Shown: piece after piece, positions 58,201 through 64,000 of the stretch
How positions within the stretch are numbered: position 1 is the first letter of the stretch
Layout: every line of letters starts with the position of its first letter
Source: Adiantum capillus-veneris
Lineage: Eukaryota; Streptophyta; Polypodiopsida; Polypodiales; Pteridaceae
Length of the DNA: 64,000 bases
Direction: 5' to 3'
Assembly (NCBI GenBank): GCA_014529385.2
Contig: CM043963.1
Location: 69,017,912 to 69,081,911 of the forward strand
The notes under the pieces: generated by a model
The model's input: the letters and a program-made list of their open reading frames with translations, nothing else
Database searches by the model: none
Told to the model about the DNA's origin: nothing
Program-made: the position numbers and the translations under genes

Positions 58201-61200
58201 AGATATACCCTTATAGGTTGGAAAAGTGGTGATGGACCTTGACAAGTGGTGAAGTCGGATACCATTTAATATATACCCTTATAGGTTGGACAAGTGGTGG
58301 ACCTTAACACCCAGTTATTCTTAATATAATGACATAGAGTGGATAAGTGGTGAAGCTTAAGACCAAACCACTCATGCTACTAGGTATAATACATTAGAGA
58401 AGTGGTATAGCCTGCATGTAAACACCCCATGTACAAAATATCATGGTTTTATGGTGTTTCAATGGAGCCTAGCATCTTGGAGACATGGTAGATCTTGATT
58501 CTTTCCATGTTTGAATGACACCTATCTTCGAGAAACGATGGAGGTTACTTCTCTCCATGCTTCAATGGAGCCTAGCTTTGACAAGTGGTGAACCTTTGCT
58601 TCTCTCTATGTTTGAATAGAGTTAGCTTGGACAAGTGGTGGACCTTTGCTTCTCTGTATGTTTGAATAGAGTTAGCTTGGACAAGTGGTGGACCTTGGGA
58701 TGAAACCCCCATGTAAAACATATCATGGGCATTTCAAGTGGTGAGAAAGGATACCATTTAAGATATTACCTTATACGTTGGACAAGTGGTGGACCTTAAT
58801 ACATAGTTCTTCTTAATATAATGGCATAGAGTGTACAAGTGGTGTATTTTGAGACCAAACCACTCGTGCTACTAGGGATAATAGGTTAGACAAGTGGTGG
58901 GCCTTGAAATAAAACCCCCCATGTACAAAATAAAATGGGTTTAGGGTATTTAAATAGATCCTAGCTTGGAGACATGGTGGAGCTTGCTTCTCTCCATGTT
59001 TCAATGAAGCATATCTTGGAGAAATGGTGGAGCATCCTTCTCTCCATGTTTCAATATAGACAAGTGGTGGACCTTTGGTTCTCTCTATGTTTCAATACAG
59101 TTAGCTTGGACAAGTGGCGGACATTGAAACAAAACTCCCATGTAAAAGATATAATGGGCATTTCAAGTGGCGAGAAAGGATACCATTTAAGATATAACCT
59201 TATAGGTTGGACAAGTGGTGGACCTTAACACATTGTTCTTCTTAATATAATGACATAGAGTGTACAAGTGGTGAATCTTGAAACCAAACCACTCATGCTA
59301 CTAGGGATAATAGGTTAAACAAGTGGTGGGCCTTGAAATAAAACCCCCTAGAGTGTTTCAATGGAGCCTAGCTTGGAAACATGGTAAAGCTTGCTTCTCT
59401 CCATGTTTCAATGCAGCCTGTCTTGGATAAATGGTGGAGCATCATTCTCTCCATGTTTCAATGGAGCCTACCTTGGACAAGTGGTGGACATTTGGTTCTC
59501 TCTATGTTTGAATAGAGTTATCTTGGAAAAGTGGTGGACCTTGGAACAAAACCCCCATGTAAAACATATGATGGTCATTACAAGTGGTGAGAAAAAATAC
59601 CACTGAATATATAACCTTATAGGTTGGACAAGTGGTGGACCTTAACACCCAATTATTCTTAATATAATGACATAGAGTGGATAAGTGGTGAACTTGGGAC
59701 AAAACCTAATAGGGAAAATAGGTTGGACAAGTGGTGGACCTTCAATGTAAACCCCCCATGTACAAAATATCACTCATTCTAGTAGAAATAATTTGGTATT
59801 AAGGTCCATGTTTCAATGTAGCATAGCTTGGAAAAGTGGTGGACCTTTGTTTCTCTCTATGTTTCAATAGATTTAGCTTGGACAAGTGGTGGACCTTGGA
59901 ACAAAACCCCCATGTAAATCATGTCATGGGCATTACAAGTGGTGAGAAAAAAAACATTCAAGCTATAACATTATAGGTTGGACATGTGGTGGACCTTAAC
60001 ACCGAATTCCTCTTAATATAATGACATAGAGTGGACAAGTGGTGAATCATGAGACCAAACCTACTAGGGATAATAGGTTGGAAATAGTGGTGAACCTTGA
60101 ATGTAAACCCCCGTGTACAAAATATTATGGGTATTGGGTATTTCAATGGATCCTAGAAACTTGGAGACATGGTGGAGATTATTTCTCTCCCTGTTTCAAT
60201 GGAGCCTATCTAGGAGAAACAGTGGAGGTTCCTTCTCTCCATGTTTCAATGAGGCTAGCTTAGACAAGTGGTGGACCTTTATTTCTCTATATGTTTTAAT
60301 AGAGTTAGCTTGGACAAGTGGTGGATCTTGGAATGAAACCCCCATGTAAAACATATCATGCGAATTTCAAGTGGTGAGAAAGGATACCATTTAAATTATA
60401 ACCTTATAGGTTGGGCAAGTGGTGGAACTTAACACATAGTTCTTCTTAATATAATGACATAGAGTGTACAAGTAGTGAATCTTGAGACCAAACCACTCGT
60501 GCTACTAGGGATAATAGGTTGGACAAGTGGTGGACCTTGAATGTAAACCCCTCATGTTTAAAATCATGGGTTTAGGGTATTTCAATGGAGCCTAGCTTGG
60601 AGACATGGTGGAGATTTCTTCTCTCAATGTTTCAATGGAACCTATCTTGGAGAAATGGTGGAGCATCCTTCTATCCATGTTTCAATGGAGCCTATCTTGG
60701 AGAAGTGGTGGACCTTTTCTTTTCTCTATTTTTCAATAGAGTTAGCTTGGACAAGTGGTGGGTCTTGGAACAAAACCCCTTTGTAAAACATAGCATGGAC
60801 ATTACAAGTGATGAGGAAAAATATCATTGAAGATATAACCTTATAGGTTGGAAAAGTGGTCATGGACCTTGACAAGTGGTGAAGTCGGATACCATTTAAG
60901 ATATACCCTTAAAAGTTGGACAAGTGGTGGACCTTGAATGTAAATACCCCTTATAGGCTGGACAAGTATACCTTGAATGTAAACACCCCATGTACAAAAT
61001 ATCATGGTTTTAGGGTGTTTCAATGGACCCTAGCATCTTGGAGACATGGTAGATCTTGATTCTTTCCATGTTTGAATGGCACCTATCTTGGAAAAATGAT
61101 GGAGGTTACTTCTCTCCATGCTTCAACGGAGCCTAGCTTTGACAAGTGGTGAACCTTTGCTTCTCTCTATGTTTGGATAGAGTTAGCTTGGACAAGTGGT

Positions 61201-64000
61201 GGACCTTTGCTTCTCTCGATGTTTTAATAGAGTTAGCTTCGACAAGTGGTGGACCTTGGAATGAAACCCCCATGTAAAACATATCATGGGCATTTCAAGT
61301 GGTGAGAAAGGATAACATTTAAGATATAACCTTATAGGTTGGACAAGTGGTGGACCTTAATACATAGTTCTTCTTAATATAATGACATAGAGTGTACAAG
61401 TGGTGGGCCTTGAAATAAAACCCCCCATGTACAAAATAAAATGGGTTTAGGGTATTTAAATAGATCCTAGCTTGGAGACATGGTGGAGCTTGCTTCTCTC
61501 CATGTTTCAATGAAGCCTATTTTGGAGAAATGGTGGAGCATCCTTCTCTCCATGTTTCAATATAGACAAGTGGTGGACCTTTGGTTCTCTGTATGTTTCA
61601 ATAGAGTTAGCTTGTACAAGTGGCGGACATTGAAACAAAACTCCCATGTTAAGCATATCATGGGCATTTCAAGTGGCGAGAAAGGATACCATTTAAGATA
61701 TAACCTTATAGGTTGGACAAGTGGTGGACATTAACACATTTTTTTTCTTAATATAAGGACATAGAGTGTACAAATAGTGAATCTTGAAACCAAACCACTC
61801 ATGCTACTAGGGATAATAGGTTAAACAAGTGGTGGGCCTTGAAATAAAACCCCCTAGAGTGTTTCAATGGATCCTAGCTTGGAAACATGGTAAATCTTGC
61901 TTCTCTCCATGTTTCAATGCAGCCTATCTTGGATAAATGGTGGAGCATCATTCTCTCCATGTTTCAATGGATCCTAGCTTGGACAAGTGGTGGATCTTTG
62001 TTTCTCTCTATGTTTGAATAGAGTTATCTTGGAAAAGTGGCCGACCTTGGAACAAAACCCCCATGTAAAAAATATCATGGGCATTACAAGTGGTGAGAAA
62101 AAATACCATTCAATATATAACCTTATAGGTTGGAGAAGTGGTGGACCTTAACACCCAATTATTCTTAATATAATGACATAGAGTGGATAAGTGGTGAAGT
62201 TGGGACCAAACCTACTAGGGAAAATAGGTTGGACAAGTGGTGTACCTTGAATGTAAACCCCCCATGTACAAAATATCACTCATGCTACTATAAATAATTT
62301 GGTATTAAGGTCCATGTTTCAATGCAGCCTAGCTTGGAAAAGTGGTGGACCTTTGTTTCTCTCTATGTTTCAATAGATTTAGCTTGGACAAGTGGTGGAC
62401 CTTGGAACAAAACCCCCATGTAAATCATGTCATGGGCATTACAAGTGGTGAGAAAAAAAAACCATTCAAGCTATAACATTATAGGTTGGACAAGTGGTGG
62501 ACCTTAACACCCAATTCCTGTTAATATAATGACATAGAGTGGACAAGTGGTGAATCATGAGACCAAACCTACTAGGGATAATAGGTTGGACAAGTGGTGA
62601 ACCTTGAATGTAAACCCCCCATGTACAAAATATTATGGGTATTGGGTATTTCAATGGAGCCTAGCAACTTGGAGACATGGTGGAGCTTATTTCTCTCCAT
62701 GTTTCAATGGAGCCTATCTAGGAGAAACTGTAGAGGTTCCTTCTCTCCATGTTTCAATGAGCTTAGCTTAGACAAGTGGTGGACCTTTATTTCTCTATAT
62801 GTTTTAATAGAGTTAGCTTGGACAAGTGGTGGACCTTGGAATGAAACCCCCATGTAAAACATATCATGGGCATTTCAAGTGGTGAGAAAGGATACCATTT
62901 AAAATATAACCGTATAGGTTGGACAAGTGGTGGACCTTAACACATAGTTATTCTTAATATAATGACATAGAGTGTACAAGTAATGAATCTTGAGACCAAA
63001 CCACTCGTGCTACTACGGATAATATGTTGGACAAGTGGTGGACTTTGAATGTAAACCCCTCATGTACAAATTTATGGGTTTAGGGTATTTCAATGGAGCC
63101 TAGCTTGGAGACATGGTGGATATTTCTTCTCTCAATGTTTCAATGGAACCTATCTTGGAGAAATGGTGGAGCATCCTTCTCTCCATGTTTCAATGGATCC
63201 TATCTTGGAGAAGTGGTGGACCTTTGCTTCTCTCTATGTTTCAATAGAGTTAGCTTGGACAAGTGGTGGGTCTTGGAACAAAACCCCTTTGTAAAACATA
63301 GCATGGACATTACAAGTGATGAGGAAAAATATCATTCAAGATATAGCCTGATAGGTTGGAAAAGTGGTGATGGACCTTGACAAGTGGTGAAGTCGGATAC
63401 CATCTAAGATATACCCTTATAGGTTGGACAAGTGGTAGACGTTAACACCCAGTTATTCTTAATATAATGACATAGAGTGGATAAGTGGTGAATCTTAAGA
63501 CCAAACCACTCATGCTACTAGGTATAATACGTTAGAGAAGTGGTATACCTTGAATATAAACACCCCATGTACAAAATATCATGGTTTTAGGGTGTTTCAA
63601 TGAAGCCTAGCATCTTGGAGACATGGTAGATCTTGATTCTTTCCATGTTTGAATGGCACCTATCTTGGAAAAATGATGGAGGTTACTTCTCTCCATGCTT
63701 CAATGAAGCCTAGCTTTGACAAATGGTGAACCTTTGCTTCTCTCTATGTTTGAATAGAGTTAGCTTGGACAAGTGGTGGACCTTTGCTTCTCTTTATGTT
63801 TGAATTGAGTTAGCTTGGACAAGTGGTGGACCTTGGAACGAAACCCCCATGTAGAACATATCATGGGCATTTCAAGTGGTGAGAAAGGATACCATTTAAG
63901 ATATAACCTTATAGGTTGGACAAGTGGTGGACCTTAATACATAGTTCTTCTTAATATAATGACCTAGAGTGTATAAGTGGTGTATCTTGAGACCAAACCA
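55290..64000. repeat. satellite block 4: higher-order repeat of about 2.63 kb
   Basis: Subunits of about 350-570 bp (mostly near 420) each contain several core motifs plus an ATATCATGGGCATTACAAGT-type spacer. Subunit-specific variants recur at a fixed large distance. CAAGCTATAACATT is at 57329, 59959 and 62467; GGTCTTGGAA next to CCCCTTTG is at 58131, 60761 and 63269; the AAGTGGCGAGAAAGG variant is at about 56535, 59167 and 61676. The distance is 2630 bp for the first step and 2508 bp for the second, where one copy has lost about 120 bp. Six subunits make one higher-order unit. The array continues beyond the window. Confidence 0.95.

Noticed and set aside
57456-63380. Recurring frames such as LETWWSLFLSMFQWSLS on the plus strand and HHLSTLCHYIK on the minus strand
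   Set aside because: They repeat with the satellite unit, start at varied points and have no conserved start or codon bias; they are shadows of the satellite.

Overview
The window looks like intergenic, repeat-dominated DNA from a large land-plant nuclear genome. The evidence is Ty1/copia and Ty3/gypsy remnants, a full-length En/Spm (CACTA) transposon with TNPA/TNPD-type genes, a captured plant HIPP metal-chaperone fragment, a plant FCP1-like phosphatase reading frame, spliced plant-type introns and very long GA/CT microsatellites. The transposase-like relic at 35.5-37.4 kb is of a kind I associate with mosses and ferns, so a fern or other seed-free plant is possible, but the species cannot be fixed from sequence alone. 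I see no tRNA, rRNA or CRISPR.

Layout. 1-1300: decayed copia reverse transcriptase (minus), cut by a CT-rich LTR (1309-1795, plus) whose LTR end and primer-binding site are tandemly duplicated. 1807-4790: no gene, probably partly the long LTR of a gypsy element whose integrase lies at 4792-6200 (minus). 6467-14155: a complete 7.69-kb CACTA element with TAT target duplications; TNPA (minus) is open, TNPD (minus) carries several stops, and a HIPP/HMA gene fragment sits between duplicated spacer blocks. 14.2-28.5 kb: a very degraded gypsy-like region with gag, RNase H, integrase and then a protease-like segment (unusual order), two arrays of a near-perfect 18-bp palindrome, and a roughly 3.6-kb decayed charged/coiled-coil reading frame ending at a polypurine tract. 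28876-29354: a second copy of the CT-rich LTR (minus) with its polypurine tract.

29.4-38.2 kb: mostly unique AT-rich DNA with a perfect 20-bp-arm hairpin, five copies of a 19-bp box, an intact unrecognised 266-residue frame (31897-32697, minus), a long GA tract and a decayed DUF7869-like gene (minus). 38.3-64 kb: four blocks of a satellite family built on the core TTGGACAAGTGGTGGACCTT. Non-satellite islands interrupt it: a 49-bp GC-rich minisatellite, a decayed unrecognised plus-strand gene (46.9-49.5 kb) and an open FCP1-like frame (54253-55008, minus). The last block has a true higher-order repeat of about 2.63 kb.

No operon-like cooperation exists. The functional units are selfish elements: TNPA and TNPD of the CACTA element would act together on its terminal and subterminal repeats. 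The most unusual signal is in the satellite: each unit carries a small inverted repeat whose two arms change together between subfamilies, as if a hairpin were being preserved.
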